Source: Ideonella_A sp963843805
GTDB taxonomy: Bacteria; Pseudomonadota; Gammaproteobacteria; Burkholderiales; Burkholderiaceae_C
DNA: 64,000 nucleotides
NCBI GenBank assembly: GCA_963843805.1
Contig: CAWJLY010000007.1
Coordinates: 1 to 64,000, forward strand
Direction: 5' to 3'
The translations under genes were made by a program, and so were the position numbers. A model generated the notes under the pieces. It had not been told where the DNA came from and did no database searches. It worked only from the letters and a program-made list of their open reading frames with translations. Positions within the stretch are counted from its first letter, which is position 1; every line of letters begins with the position of its first letter. This document shows positions 1-9,617 of this stretch, piece after piece.

Positions 1-803
1 CCAGGCGTTCGTCGAACTGCCTCGTGCTCCCGTTGTCGGCCGGCTCGACGCTGGTGCGCCGCACGACACCGACACCGGGCACATACCACTCCGATTGCGT
101 AAAGGTCTCCAAGGGCAGGTACTTGCCGTCACCCGACTTCTTGAAGCGAACCAGGAACGTGGCGTCCACCCGCAAGGCGGTGACGGTGCGTTGAATATCG
201 GGCAATTCCACCGTCTCGTTGCCGATGACGCTGCTGTAGGCGGCGATATCCGCGGTGTCGTTGATACGGTCGCCGTCGATGTCGGCGCCCACGGCCACTC
301 CCGGCGATCCACCAGCGTGATCTGCTCGGACTGCCGCACGGGCGATCGCAACATCGTATAGCTCAGTATCTCGGGCGGGCCGCTGGGCCCAGTTGCAGGC
401 TTTCGGTGGCGGTGATTGCGCCGCCGCTCAAGCTGTATGTGCTGGTGTCGTCATCGTCCGGCGCTGTGCTCTGTCGCCGCACCGATACGCCGCCAGCGCT
501 GCCGGCTGATTGCGTCACCAGCACGCCATAGGTTCCGGTTCCGTTGGTCGACTGCGTGGTGCCGCGATAGTGCCAGACGGCGCCTGCGCGCAAGGGTAGC
601 AAGACGGCTGCGTCGGCGTAGAGGGTGGCGCCGGCAGCCGGCGCCACCGGGATCAGGCCGGTAATGGTGGCCGAGCCGCCCCCGCCAGTACTGCCACCAC
701 TACCCGTGGTGCCGCCAGCTGCCCCGCCTCCGCCGCCGCAGGCAGATATGAGCAATAGCAAGCCCGCGCAGGCAGCCACCAACGCATTTCGATTCCAAGG
801 CAA
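1..803 (-). CDS. Putative lipoprotein, partial (runs off the window start)
   Basis: Reads leftward and leaves the window. A TTG start at 803 is chosen because GGGAGA lies 5 bases upstream and the frame then opens with a lipoprotein signal (AGLLLLISAC, followed by a Gly-rich linker), so the mature protein should be lipidated on that Cys and anchored in a membrane. Further down come a Thr/Ser-rich stretch and a segment with an Asp-rich, calcium-loop-like sequence (DIDGDRINDTADI). The frame changes near 365 and again near 300, which fits one-base losses rather than two separate genes, because homologous-looking protein continues in the new frame to base 1. Function unknown; no catalytic motif seen. 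The upstream region holds no partner gene. Confidence 0.5.
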
Positions 804-1440
804 AACGGTCTCCCGAGAGTAGCCCGTCGCTCGGGCGGCGGCAGGATGATATCCGCAACCATGTCTTGGGATCGATAGACAAAACCCGTGGAAAAAGCCA
901 GATCCCGTCGCTATAAAAGTAGGCGTGAGTTCAGCACCCACGTTAACCTGCAGTTGTGTAATGGACGGTCCAAAGAGGCCGACATCGAACCTTCGCGCCG
1001 CTGCCGCAGCACCTGATCCAGCTGATGAAGTGGGTCTGCCTGAAACTCGATACGGCGGACTCTTGAGTATCGGATAGTGGTCATTGCCGGAAGGACAGCT
1101 TATGGCCGAGTTGAGCCAACGAGAGCCTCAGATTCGTCGCCGGGAACCGGCCACTCGGAGGCGAGTCGGCGCGGAAATTTCGAGGGCTTCGGCTAGGACC
1201 GCTTGTGGCCGGGTCCCGCTGGTCACCAACGGCGGCTTCATGGCTGCGAAACCCGAGAGAGCCCCGCCCGAGCGTCGGGCAGCTTTGGAGAAGCCCCGAC
1301 GGCGGGGGTTTGGGTCGAGACCCGGTCTTGACGAACGTCAGCTGTATGGCAGTCCAACTCGACCGGCAGGCTTCGGGCAGCGAGTTCAGGAAATTGGTTG
1401 GCAGGACCCGGTAGAGTCGAGATGTGGCGCGGTGGCGGTA
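804..1440. other. No gene recognised
   Basis: Between the lipoprotein start and the 3' end of the group II intron I find no open frame with a ribosome site, signal or recognisable motif on either strand. The short frames here are chance frames in GC-rich DNA. The 3' boundary of the intron probably lies at the right-hand end of this stretch. Confidence 0.5.
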
Positions 1441-1524
1441 GGTCTGGCATGTCTGTTGCCGCCCCTTTCGTCTGGCGGTGCCCTAGTAGCCTCGCCATAG
1501 CTCCGTTTCCACATCCCGCTCATC

Positions 1525-1557
1525 GAACCGGACATGCAGATTTCCCGCATCCGGCTC
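1525..1557 (-). ncRNA. Group II intron domain V (catalytic hairpin)
   Basis: On the minus strand this 33-nt segment begins GAGCCGGATG and ends CATGTCCGGTTC, with a GAAA-containing tip between the arms. The arms pair as in the conserved catalytic domain V, including the near-invariant GAGC start and GGTTC end. It lies 13 bases beyond the maturase stop, the usual place. Confidence 0.85.
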
Positions 1558-1569
1558 TCGGACAAGACC

Positions 1570-2909
1570 TCACGCCTTCGCCCACGACAGGCCGCTGCCC
1601 AAGCTGCGGTCAGGCGTACGAGCCCGAAGTGCCCGTAGAGGTGCGAGAGTGGATAGCTCCCGCCCCTGCGTCGCCTGACCTTGTGCTTGTTGCGCAACCA
1701 CCGGCGCAACCGCGGTGCGGTGTAGCTGTCGAGCGCTCGATACGCTCTGCTGGTGGTCCCTACTTGGAAGTAGTTCGCCCAGCCGCGCAGCGTGCGGTTC
1801 AACTTGCCCACCACCTCCGTGGTCTCTTGCCATACCCGTCTTCAGGTCGGTCAGCGCATGGACCTTTTCGACCATGCGCCGGATGCTCTTCTTCGACGGC
1901 CGCATGCCCAGATGGGCTTTGCCGGTCGTCGGCGAATACATCCGCCCGAACGTGTAACCCAGGAAGTCGAACTGCCCTTCCGGGACCTTGCAGATTCGTG
2001 TCTTCTCCTCGTTGACCGTCAGCTTCAGCTTGCCCATGATCTCGCGCAGTCGGGTGCAGGGCCTCTTCGGCCTTGCCCTTCCTGCACAGGATCACGAGGT
2101 CGTCGGCGTAGGTCACGATCCGAGCTGCCAAGGCTTTGCTCCAGCCCGAGCTTCTTCCATCCCAGCACGAACCGGCGCATGTACAGATTGGCCAGCAGTG
2201 GTGAGATGGGTGAGCCCTGCGGAATGCCGCGCCGCTGATCCTTGGCCTCGGTCGTGCGTGTCTTCCGTCCTCGGTCGTCGGTTTCTTCCACGGGGCATTC
2301 CAGCCACATCTTGATCAGATGCAGCACGCGCCGATCCACGATGCGCCGCGCGAGCGACTGCATCAGTTCGGCGTGCGGAATGCTCCCGAAGTAGTCCGCG
2401 AGGTCGGCGTCGACGACTTCCGGGTGGCCTCGGAACAGCAGTCTCCTGCACCTCGACCACCGCCTGCTGGGCATTGCGGCCCGGCCGGTAGGCGTATTGC
2501 TCGGGTGGAAGGTCGGCTTCGAAGATCGGCTCCAGCACCAGCATCGCTGCTGTCATGCAGACCCGATCCCGCAAGGTCGAGATGCCCAGCGGCCTGAGTT
2601 TGCCGTTGGCCTTCGGGATGAACACTCGTCTGATCGGGTCCGGTCGGTACGTCCTCGTTCCTGAGCGCAAGCGCCAGTTCGCCAAGCCACCGCTCGCACG
2701 CCGTACGCCTCGACGTCCGCGAAGTCCTGACCGTCCACGCCCGGCGCGCCCTTGTTGGAGCGGCACTGGGCATAGGCATGGGCCAGGATGTCCTCGCGGC
2801 TGATCTTGTCGTACAGCGCGTAGAAGCGATAGCCGGCTTCTGCCTTCGCTTTCGCGTGTAACGCCATCTGCAGTTTCTGAACACTCTTCGGAGTTGATAG
2901 GTTGCCCAA
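1570..2909 (-). CDS. ltrA: Group II intron reverse transcriptase/maturase (frame-broken)
   Basis: Multifunctional intron-encoded protein: reverse transcriptase fingers and palm, then maturase (X) domain. Visible in order are the N-terminal RT0-like part (SNKGAPGVDGQ), IPKANGKLRPLGI, an active-site YADDLVILCRKG, the FLGYTFG block, and the maturase signature LRGWANYF. The protein ends in WAKA followed by a stop at 1570, usual for these proteins, and no HNH endonuclease domain follows. The start is uncertain: a TTG at 2909 gives the expected N-terminus, but GGAG is very close to it. Frame breaks occur near 2700, 2430, 2120-2040 and 1830. At two of them either of two adjacent bases would restore the frame with the same amino acid (Val near 2700, Gly near 1830). 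The gene may be intact in the living strain. Confidence 0.75.
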
Positions 2910-3475
2910 TCTCCAGGTCCCTCACTACGTATTGCGTCTGTCTTGAACTGAGGCCCCTTCCCTCCACCGGCATTACCCGGCTTCAGCGGTACTACGGGCC
3001 TCTCCGCCACCCCAGGGCGCCCGGCCTGTCCCTCACGGGCGTCCGGTTGGTCATCCCTGACCACGCCAAGGGGCTTCCCGTGTTGCGCGCGCTTTCCTTG
3101 TGTACATGCTGTCGCCACTACCCCGGCACAGCGACTGGGCGGCACTGCTTCGCTCATCCGTCCAGTCGATGTCAGCCTTCCCCGAAAGGGTCGCCGGGTC
3201 GGCCTGCGCATCGTCCTTTTCGAGGCTTGCTCAGCGTTCACTCGCGTTACGGCCTGCACACTCGCGCTGTCACCAATTCGTGACACGCTTACCCGAAGGC
3301 TTCAGCCATTTCGTTACCTCCATGACTGCTCCGGTTGCTTCCGGCTGGAGCGGTTGCCGGGTGGGGCTTGCACCCACTGGAAAGCGCCGCCTTTTCACGG
3401 CGCACACCCGTTGCAGTCACTCGCCCGGCCGCCCAAAAGCTGCCGTTTTCGCTACAGGGTGGCTAAACTTCGTTG

Positions 3476-3760
3476 ATGCACCCGCTGATCGAAACCCATC
3501 GCGATGAACTGCTGGCCCTGGCACGCAGGCGCGGCGTCACGGGTGTTCGGGTCTTCGGGTCGATGAGCCGTGGCGACGGCGGCGACAAGAGCGACGTTGA
3601 TCTGCTGGTGACCCTGGCCCCAGGGACCAGCGCCCTCGCCTTGGGCGGCCTGTTGCTCGATGCGCAGGAATTGCTGGGCCGCCGTGTGGATGTCGTCACC
3701 GAAGCGAGCTTGCACCCCGCGCTGCGCGAGCGCGTGATGGCGCTCGCTGTGCCGCTGTGA
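3476..3760 (+). CDS. mntA: MntA-type nucleotidyltransferase antitoxin
   Basis: A 94-residue minimal nucleotidyltransferase (MNT fold). The signature GSMSRGDGGDKSDVDLLV (residues about 26-43) matches the GSx10DxD active site, with a third acidic residue further on (RRVDVVTE). In characterised HepT-MntA pairs this protein adds AMP groups to the toxin and so silences it. ATG at 3476 is used; the TTG just before it is also in frame. The next gene starts by a GTGA overlap, so the two are translationally coupled in the standard antitoxin-first order. It sits between the group II intron and a large hairpin, a typical place for a mobile addiction module. The assignment as antitoxin rests on the neighbour; alone it would be just an MNT-domain protein. 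Confidence 0.9.
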   Translation: MHPLIETHRDELLALARRRGVTGVRVFGSMSRGDGGDKSDVDLLVTLAPGTSALALGGLLLDAQELLGRRVDVVTEASLHPALRERVMALAVPL

Positions 3761-4113
3761 ATCCGGGCCCCGAGGCGGACCGGGTGCTGCTGGCGCACAT
3801 GCGCGAATGCCTGGACAGGATCTTTGAATACACGAACGCCGAACGCGCCCGCTTCGACGCTTCGCGTCTGGTGCAAGACGCGGTGATCCGCAATCTGCAG
3901 ACCCTTACCGAATCGAGTCAGCGCTTGTCGAGTGAGATCAAGCACACGGAGCCGCAGATCCCATGGCGCGAACTCGCCGGGTTTCGAAACGTGATCGTGC
4001 ATGGCTACCTTGGCGTAGACCTCGGGGCGATCTGGCTGGTCGTCGAACAGGATTTGCCTGCGATGTCCGAAGCTGTGAATCGCATGGCCACGAACCTCGG
4101 CCCTCTCGACTGA
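3757..4113 (+). CDS. hepT: HepT-like ribonuclease toxin (DUF86)
   Basis: A 118-residue all-helical HEPN protein. The catalytic RNase motif Rx4-6H, here RNVIVHGY (residues about 85-92), is intact and of the RxxxxHxY form found in active HepT toxins. The tyrosine is the residue adenylylated by MntA in studied systems. Starts with GTG at 3757, overlapping the mntA stop by a GTGA. No frame breaks, so the pair looks functional. No target can be read from sequence; the family cuts RNA, including tRNA ends. An inverted repeat 40 bases downstream may end its transcript. Confidence 0.9.
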   Translation: MNPGPEADRVLLAHMRECLDRIFEYTNAERARFDASRLVQDAVIRNLQTLTESSQRLSSEIKHTEPQIPWRELAGFRNVIVHGYLGVDLGAIWLVVEQDLPAMSEAVNRMATNLGPLD

Positions 4114-4152
4114 CCCGAACGGCTGCTTGCGCGCTGAACGATCGACCGCTTC

Positions 4153-4240
4153 TGTTAAGGGTTGTCGGACACCTGCCCGCGCAGGCGGCAATGCAGCGAT
4201 CTGCACCGGCCTAGGGGCAGGTGTCGGACAACCCTTAACA
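4153..4240. repeat. Large near-perfect inverted repeat (26-bp arms)
   Basis: Arms 4153-4178 and 4215-4240 are reverse complements with one off-centre mismatch, around a 36-base loop. The outer ends read TGTTAAGGG and CCCTTAACA. It follows hepT by 40 bases. It could act as a transcription terminator, although no T-run follows, or be a small non-autonomous element with terminal inverted repeats. No flanking target duplication is obvious. Confidence 0.75.
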
Positions 4241-4627
4241 ACTGCACTCATCGGCGATCGGCTGCTTTCGGGAAGCACAGCTTCAACGACCGCATTTCGG
4301 CGATGAAGTTGGGAAGGCGGTTGGCAGTGACCGACCCGGAAGGAGAGGTGGCTATTGGACGCTGGTCGGCCGTGGAGATGCGTATTTCAGCGATCGTGGA
4401 CGGCTGTTTCAGTCTGATCGTGGACGGCAAATCGTTGCTGTCGGTTAGGCGCTGGGGAAGCGCACAAGCACTGGGTCTGAATGTAGCTCAATCGTCCGCG
4501 AGCATCAGCGGCTGGCCATCCCGTATTGAAAAGTCGGTAGTTTTAGGAGCCTCGTTTCGTCGGCAAGACGGTTGATGCCGAACAGCGTCGGGGAATCAAT
4601 AGCGCGCTCCACGCCGACGCCATTGCG
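4241..4627. other. No gene recognised
   Basis: The frames here lack ribosome sites and recognisable protein. Base composition is slightly less GC-rich than the neighbours. It probably holds only the 3' flank of the permease gene and spacer DNA. Confidence 0.5.
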
Positions 4628-5656
4628 CTAGGGCGTGGGGACGCCACCCTGCCACTGAGGCCAGTTCGCGACGATGTGGTCCACCACGCGACTGCCCACA
4701 CGCTCGATGTTTTCCACCGTCTCCGCGAAACCGCCCGCCGTCTCGCCGGGCGCGGGGTCGAGGTGCTGCAGTGTCGTCTCGTTCGGATTGCCTTGATCGA
4801 AGTTCACTGCGCCGCGAAGGCTCATTACCCGATCGGTGCCATGCGTGCGCTTGATGACCAGCGTGATGGCAGCGGCCTCCATCTCGGTGATCACATAGTC
4901 GTCTGCACCATAGAGCTTTGCGATGTACTGGGCCTGTTTCGACATGCCCGGGCCGTGGAAGAAAGTGTCGCCGGTCATGTGCGTTCCCGTGCCAACAACG
5001 GGCGCACGGCGCGCCGCCGCGTCCGGATAGCGCAGGCGGTATTTGCGCGCCGCGTCCGAATCCTTGAGCGGGGTGTCGGCCGAGAGCTTCATGGCCCAGT
5101 TCACAAGTTCCGAGTTGAGCTTGAAGCGACGGTATTCCTCGTAGCCCTTGCGCGGCATAAAGGTTGGCTCGCCGGCCTTGTTCTCCTCCGGCGCCCAGCG
5201 ATGACCCAGGTCGTAATCGACGAGCCAGGTCGCCCAACTGACTTCCCCGATCGTGCCGCGAGACGGAGGGGTGCCTCCCACGCCCGTGATCAGGTAGTAC
5301 GCGTGCGAGAAATCGAACTTCGGATTCAAGAGAATCGCCTGAACTGAGGCCGATGAGTTGACCTTGCCCATGCCGAGCACCGCACCACACACCCCGTCGT
5401 CATTGCAGTACACCGGCTGCAGCGCGCCTGGCACAACGATAGGCTTCGCATCCGCCCAATAGCGTTCGTACCAATGCTGGAATTCGCCGGCGCGGTCGCC
5501 CGCATTTTGGCCGATTTCAAACATGGCGCCCACGAGCACCTTGACTTTGATGGGGCCGACCGGGCGCTCGTTTGATATCGAAGCGCAACCAGCGACAAAG
5601 ACCGCCAAGCCACACAACGCCAGCCAACGGGCGCAAATCAACCAGCGTGAGGACAT
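4628..5656 (-). CDS. Purine nucleoside permease (NUP)-like lipoprotein
   Basis: A protein of about 342 residues resembling the NUP family (first described as a yeast purine nucleoside permease, also related to nucleoside phosphorylase folds). ATG at 5656 is preferred over the upstream in-frame ATG because GGAGGCGATCTCA precedes it and a clean lipoprotein signal follows (LAVFVAGC). Recognisable blocks are VGAMFEIGQNAGDRAGEFQHWYER, the LITGVGGTPPSRGTIG glycine loop and TGTHMTGDTFFHGPGMSKQAQYI, with MEAAAITLV near the end. Frame intact. The lipobox suggests the protein faces the periplasm, where it may bind or cleave nucleosides rather than form a channel. It has no operon partner; downstream lies gene-free DNA. 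Confidence 0.7.
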   Translation of the reverse strand: MSSRWLICARWLALCGLAVFVAGCASISNERPVGPIKVKVLVGAMFEIGQNAGDRAGEFQHWYERYWADAKPIVVPGALQPVYCNDDGVCGAVLGMGKVNSSASVQAILLNPKFDFSHAYYLITGVGGTPPSRGTIGEVSWATWLVDYDLGHRWAPEENKAGEPTFMPRKGYEEYRRFKLNSELVNWAMKLSADTPLKDSDAARKYRLRYPDAAARRAPVVGTGTHMTGDTFFHGPGMSKQAQYIAKLYGADDYVITEMEAAAITLVIKRTHGTDRVMSLRGAVNFDQGNPNETTLQHLDPAPGETAGGFAETVENIERVGSRVVDHIVANWPQWQGGVPTP

Positions 5657-6048
5657 TGAGATCGCCTCCGGCAAGATCAAACAAATAACCCCGGGCGCGC
5701 TACAGGAGGCGCCAACCAAGTGCGACTATCGCCCACTTTCCCACGAATATTAACTGTTGGAGCAGACATCGCTCCCCCCGGCGCTGCGGACGAAAACCTT
5801 CTCGGTGACAGGGCTCAGGGGAATAGGCCGCGGACTGCCGGCGCGGGCGCTGCCGAGCGACGGGCGATAGGCGATAGTCAATGCCGGCGAACGGCGCCGA
5901 ACCGTGCGTTCGACTTGCCGAGGGCTACAGCCGCTCCTGGCCGGGAGCGTGAGTACGAAGCCGCATCAGCTGACGTTCACCGCGCGAGGCCCGCCGGTTT
6001 CGGCCCGGACTTGGATCGCAGCGCGGCGCATCAGCTACGCTCGACCCA
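5657..6048. other. Divergent intergenic region, no gene
   Basis: Lies between the divergent permease-like gene and the first EamA transporter. It should hold promoters for both, but I cannot place a convincing -35/-10 pair. No coding frame with a ribosome site seen. Confidence 0.45.
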
Positions 6049-6947
6049 ATGCAGGCCGCCTCCAACGCCTCGATCGCTCGTGCCGCCGGTTGGATGGCCG
6101 GATGGCTGACGCTGATGGTCGTGATTGCCGTTGCGGGGCGCGAGGCTGCGCGCGAGTTGTCGGTGTTCCAAGTCATGCTGCTGCGCTCCACCCTGGGCAT
6201 GGCAATGCTGTGGCCGCTGGTGCGCGCAGCGGGCGGCCTGACCGCGGTCAGGACCAGACGGCTGCCCCAGCATGTGCTGCGCAACGCGGTCCACTATGCC
6301 GCGCAGTACGGCTGGTTCGTGGCCCTGACCCTGATCCCGCTCGCGCAGGTGGTGTCGATCGAATTCACGATGCCGATCTGGTCGGCAGCCCTTGCGGTGG
6401 TCTTTCTCGGCGAACGCATGAGCGGCCGGAAGTGGTTCGCAGTGCTGCTGGGACTGGTGGGCGTGGCGGTGATCGTGCGGCCCAGCGCGGGCGCGACTCG
6501 ACGCCGGGCAACTGATCGCGCTGGCCTCCGCACTGGGGTTCGCAGTCTCGATCGTGCTGGTGAAATCGCTCACCCGCACCGACGCGCGCGGTGGCGATCA
6601 GCTTCTGGATGCTGGTGGTGCAGAGCGCGATCGGGCTCGTCCCGGCGCTCGTGGTCTGGCAATGGCCCTCGGCGACAGCCTGGGGTTGGGTGGTGGTGGT
6701 GGCCTTCTGCGGCACCTACTCGCACTACTGCTTCGCCAGCGCGATGCAGCATGCGGACGCCACGGTTGTCGTGCCGATGGACTTCCTGCGCGTGCCGCTG
6801 ACCGCGCTCGTGGGCTGGCTGGTGTACTCGGAACGGCTGGATCTTTTCACGGCGACGGGCGTCGGCCTGATCCTGGCTGGCAACGTGCTGAACCTGCTTC
6901 GTTGGCCGGCTGGGGGTTGGTGGTTCCGGCGCGCGCGCAAGGCGTGA
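6049..6947 (+). CDS. EamA-type (DMT superfamily) transporter, first copy
   Basis: An inner-membrane carrier of about 297 residues with ten predicted hydrophobic helices in two EamA repeats, the layout of drug/metabolite exporters. The protein runs through three frames that join cleanly. At 6495/6496 the text reads G then A after GC, and either base gives an Ala codon; near 6590 C and G likewise both give Arg. Removing one base at each site restores a full-length protein ending at 6947 (FRRARKA, stop). Substrate unknown. A second EamA gene follows after 86 bases in the same direction, so the two may be co-expressed. A weak ribosome site makes the start tentative. Confidence 0.75.
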
Positions 6948-7033
6948 GGCGCCTTCCACAATGCTCAGGAATGGCGTCTTTGCGATGCAGTGGAAAAACC
7001 TGCCCTACGTCCTCACGGGAAACCTGTCACCGC

Positions 7034-8050
7034 ATGCGAAAACTCCAGCGTACTTCCGCGCCCGCCGAATCCAGGGCCATTCCCCTGCTGATCATCCTCA
7101 CCCTGGTGTGGGGCACCAGTTGGCCGCTGTTCCCGATCGCCGTGCGCGAGCTCTCGGTGTGGACCTTCCGAAGCGTCAGCCTGCTCGGCGCGGGACTGGC
7201 CTTGTTGGCGTTCGCGCGACTTCGCGGCGAGTCGCTTTCGATCCCGCGGTCGCACTGGGGCACCGTACTGGCCGCCGCACTCGCCTACCTGGTGGTGTGG
7301 AACATCGCCAGCACCTATTCGGCGATCCTCATTCCGTCCGGTCAGGCGGCGATCCTCGGTTTCACGATGCCGCTGTGGGCGGCGCTGATCGGATGGCTAT
7401 TGCTCGGCGAGCGACCGGGGTGCCGATTGATGGTGGCCCTGGCCATCGGCGGACTGGGCGTGGCACTGCTGATCGCCGACGGCGTCGACGCCTACGCCAG
7501 GGCGCCGCTCGGCTTCGCGCTCGGGCTGCTGGCCGGTATCGGCTGGGCCGCGGGCACCCTGATTCTGAAGCGACGGCCCGTGCCGGTGCACCCGCTGGTC
7601 CTCACCGGCTGGCAACTGCTGATCGCCGCAGTGCCGATCGCGGTGGGCGCCATCGCATTCGGAAGCGGTGGAGTATTCATGCCATCGCTCACCACCCTCC
7701 TCGTCATCGCCTACATCACCCTAGTCCCGATGGCCATCGGCAATGCCGCCTGGTTCACGATCGTCGGCCTGCTGCCGGCGAATGTCGCCGGCTTGTCGTC
7801 GGTGATGGTGCCGGTTGTCGCGATGGTCGCCGGCGCACTGGTGCATGGGGAACCGCTCGGTCTGGTGCAGTGGGCCGCCATGATCTGCTGCGGCATCGGG
7901 CTTGCGCTGGCGCTGGTGAGGCCAAGGGAGCAGCGGGTGGAGGGGGGTGACGTGGAGAAGGCCGATGGCGCTGACGATGAAGCCGGGCCCAAGTTCGAGA
8001 TGGCCGAGCACGAGCATGGCGTTCGACCCAAGGGCCAGCCATTGATCTGA
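7034..8050 (+). CDS. EamA-type (DMT superfamily) transporter, second copy
   Basis: A carrier of about 338 residues in one open frame. It starts MRKLQRTSAP and carries ten hydrophobic segments, with the EamA hallmark LVWGTSWPLFPIAVRELS in helix 1 and a second repeat beginning near APLGFALGLLAGIGWAAGTL. The C-terminal tail (after residue 300) is charged, EGGDVEKADGADDEAG, and probably cytoplasmic. It is only distantly similar to the gene before it, so the pair looks like two paralogues and not a recent duplication. Family members export amino acids, drugs or metabolites; nothing here decides which. Confidence 0.85.
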   Translation: MRKLQRTSAPAESRAIPLLIILTLVWGTSWPLFPIAVRELSVWTFRSVSLLGAGLALLAFARLRGESLSIPRSHWGTVLAAALAYLVVWNIASTYSAILIPSGQAAILGFTMPLWAALIGWLLLGERPGCRLMVALAIGGLGVALLIADGVDAYARAPLGFALGLLAGIGWAAGTLILKRRPVPVHPLVLTGWQLLIAAVPIAVGAIAFGSGGVFMPSLTTLLVIAYITLVPMAIGNAAWFTIVGLLPANVAGLSSVMVPVVAMVAGALVHGEPLGLVQWAAMICCGIGLALALVRPREQRVEGGDVEKADGADDEAGPKFEMAEHEHGVRPKGQPLI

Positions 8051-8389
8051 GCGTCATCCTCGTTGCCGCCCAACTGAAACGTTGACAAGCAGTTCAAGGC
8101 GTCGAATTCTTGTCCTTCTATTGCCGCTCCTGGCCGGGTTCGCCGCCGAGCTCAGAAGCCGACCTTGGCGGCCAAAGCCATCCCGCCGAATGTCAGGCAT
8201 CCCGCGTGCCACCGCGTAGCGCCCGAGTTCCAGTTCGCCGCTCGATGTCTTGCGGCGGGCACATTCCCTGTCTATGGCCCAGTGTTGGCAAGACGCCACT
8301 GTCGGGACGTTCATGCAGGTGCCTTTGCGGCGAGCGCACTCCATGAGACCATCGACGCGGGTGCGGGGTTCGTTTTGCCGGAGGGTGTC
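8051..8389. other. No gene recognised
   Basis: Spacer between the transporter and the next membrane protein gene. The open frame of the downstream gene extends back to 8165, but lacks membrane or signal features there, and the ribosome site sits only at 8380. Nothing else supported. Confidence 0.5.
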
Positions 8390-9163
8390 ATGGCCGAAGC
8401 AGCAGTTGCCATTGGGTCGCAGAAGGCGGAGCCGCGCTGGTTCTATGCGTGGATGGCGGTCACATGCATGGCTGTCGCGGTTCTCGGCTTCCTGCCGACC
8501 TATTTCGTGCCGATGGCGCAAGGGCGGTTTTCCGCGCCGCCCGTGATCCACTTCCACGGATTGATCTTCTTCGGCTGGACCGTGCTGTTCGCGAGCCAGT
8601 CCTGGCTGGTCGCCAGCGGCCGAACAGTCGCGCATCGCACGTGGGGCATGCTGGGCATCGCGTGGGCGACCGCGATGGTCTTCATCGTCTTCGCCGCAGT
8701 GATCTCGCGGATCAGCCTGCTGACTGCTGCCGGACATCGCGACTCGATGCTGGCCTTCAGCTGGATTCAGATCGGCGGCATCCTGCTCTTTGGCACCTTC
8801 TTCGTGCTGGCCATCGTCAATATCCGCAAGCCGGAAGTGCACAAGCGATTGATGCTGATTGGCACGATCTCACTGCTGCAAGCGCCGGTCGCGCGCTGGT
8901 TCGTGGTGCTGCTTGCGCCGCCCGTGCCGCCGGGTGGCCTCGCCCTGCCGCCGCCGCTGCCGTTGACCATCCCGCCGGGCATCGTCGCAGACCTGCTGTT
9001 CATCGTAGCCATCATCTACGACTGGCGCACGCGTGGCCGCCCGCATCCCGTCTACCTGATCGGCGGTGCCGCGGTGTTGGCATTCCAGTTGACCGCGCCG
9101 CTGATCGGCGGTTCGGCCACCTGGCGCGGCATGGCGGCGTGGATCGGATCGTTCGTCGGCTAA
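8390..9163 (+). CDS. Multi-pass membrane protein of unknown function
   Basis: 257 residues with about seven hydrophobic helices (for example WMAVTCMAVAVLGFLPTYFV, GLIFFGWTVLFASQSWLVA, and IVADLLFIVAIIYDW near the end). The start at 8390 follows GGAGG by 4-5 bases and is therefore preferred to the longer frame from 8165. A conserved-looking HFHGLIFFGW and RTWGMLGIAW give paired His residues in or near helices 2 and 3, which could bind haem or metal, but this is inference only. I recognise the type as a common uncharacterised membrane family, with no named product. No operon partner; 454 gene-free bases follow before the convergent hydrolase. Confidence 0.7.
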   Translation: MAEAAVAIGSQKAEPRWFYAWMAVTCMAVAVLGFLPTYFVPMAQGRFSAPPVIHFHGLIFFGWTVLFASQSWLVASGRTVAHRTWGMLGIAWATAMVFIVFAAVISRISLLTAAGHRDSMLAFSWIQIGGILLFGTFFVLAIVNIRKPEVHKRLMLIGTISLLQAPVARWFVVLLAPPVPPGGLALPPPLPLTIPPGIVADLLFIVAIIYDWRTRGRPHPVYLIGGAAVLAFQLTAPLIGGSATWRGMAAWIGSFVG

Positions 9164-9617
9164 CAGCGTGGGAGGTTCCCACCCCCGCCCAGACGGGACA
9201 GGGCACGTGCCCGATCGCCTTCGGTTAAGCCCCGAATACCCCGTCTTCGGCGCAAGTCGACTTGCTGCATCGGCCAGACGTCGCGGCGGCTTTCAGGCTC
9301 AAACGGCGACACGCCTGGCAACTGCGGAAGACAGCTGGTGCCCGGGACCGTGAGGTCGCGGGCGTGCCAGCAAGCGGGCCTCCGCCGAAGCGCCTCATTG
9401 CGCCACTGACGGCAATCCTGGAGCGCCCGGAACTGGCGTTGCCGGCCACAAGCGGGTGCTCGCGAATGCCGGGAATGCGGTAGTTCGGCAACTGATACTC
9501 GAGGCATAGGAGCGGTCCGTCCGTGCGCCGCCATGACTTGTGGGCGGGTCGATGCGGTCACTGTGCCCGCCTCGCCGTGTGTCCTTCGCCGGACCCGCTG
9601 GCGCAGGCCAAACACTA
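9164..9617. other. Convergent intergenic region, no gene
   Basis: Lies between two convergent genes. Frames here are short and have no ribosome site or motif. No T-tailed hairpin was found that would clearly end either transcript. Confidence 0.45.

Larger units (their letters stand above)
1440..3407 (-). mobile_element. Group II intron (retroelement), bacterial
   Basis: Transcribed leftward. The 5' end is placed at 3401-3407, where the transcript reads GTGTGCGCC, matching the GUGYG start of group II introns; about 500 bases of structured, gene-free RNA follow before the maturase gene. A clear domain V hairpin lies at 1525-1557, and a domain VI-like stem follows it. The 3' end is only estimated: the sequence after domain V stays similar to what usually follows such introns to about 1440. 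Length of about 1.95 kb is normal for this class. It sits just upstream of the MntA-HepT pair, on the opposite strand. The maturase frame is broken at several points, so present activity is uncertain. Confidence 0.8.

Noticed and set aside
9225..9491. Small gene between the membrane protein and the serine hydrolase
   Set aside because: Frame is open but has no ribosome site, is Arg/Ser-rich and resembles random GC-rich translation.
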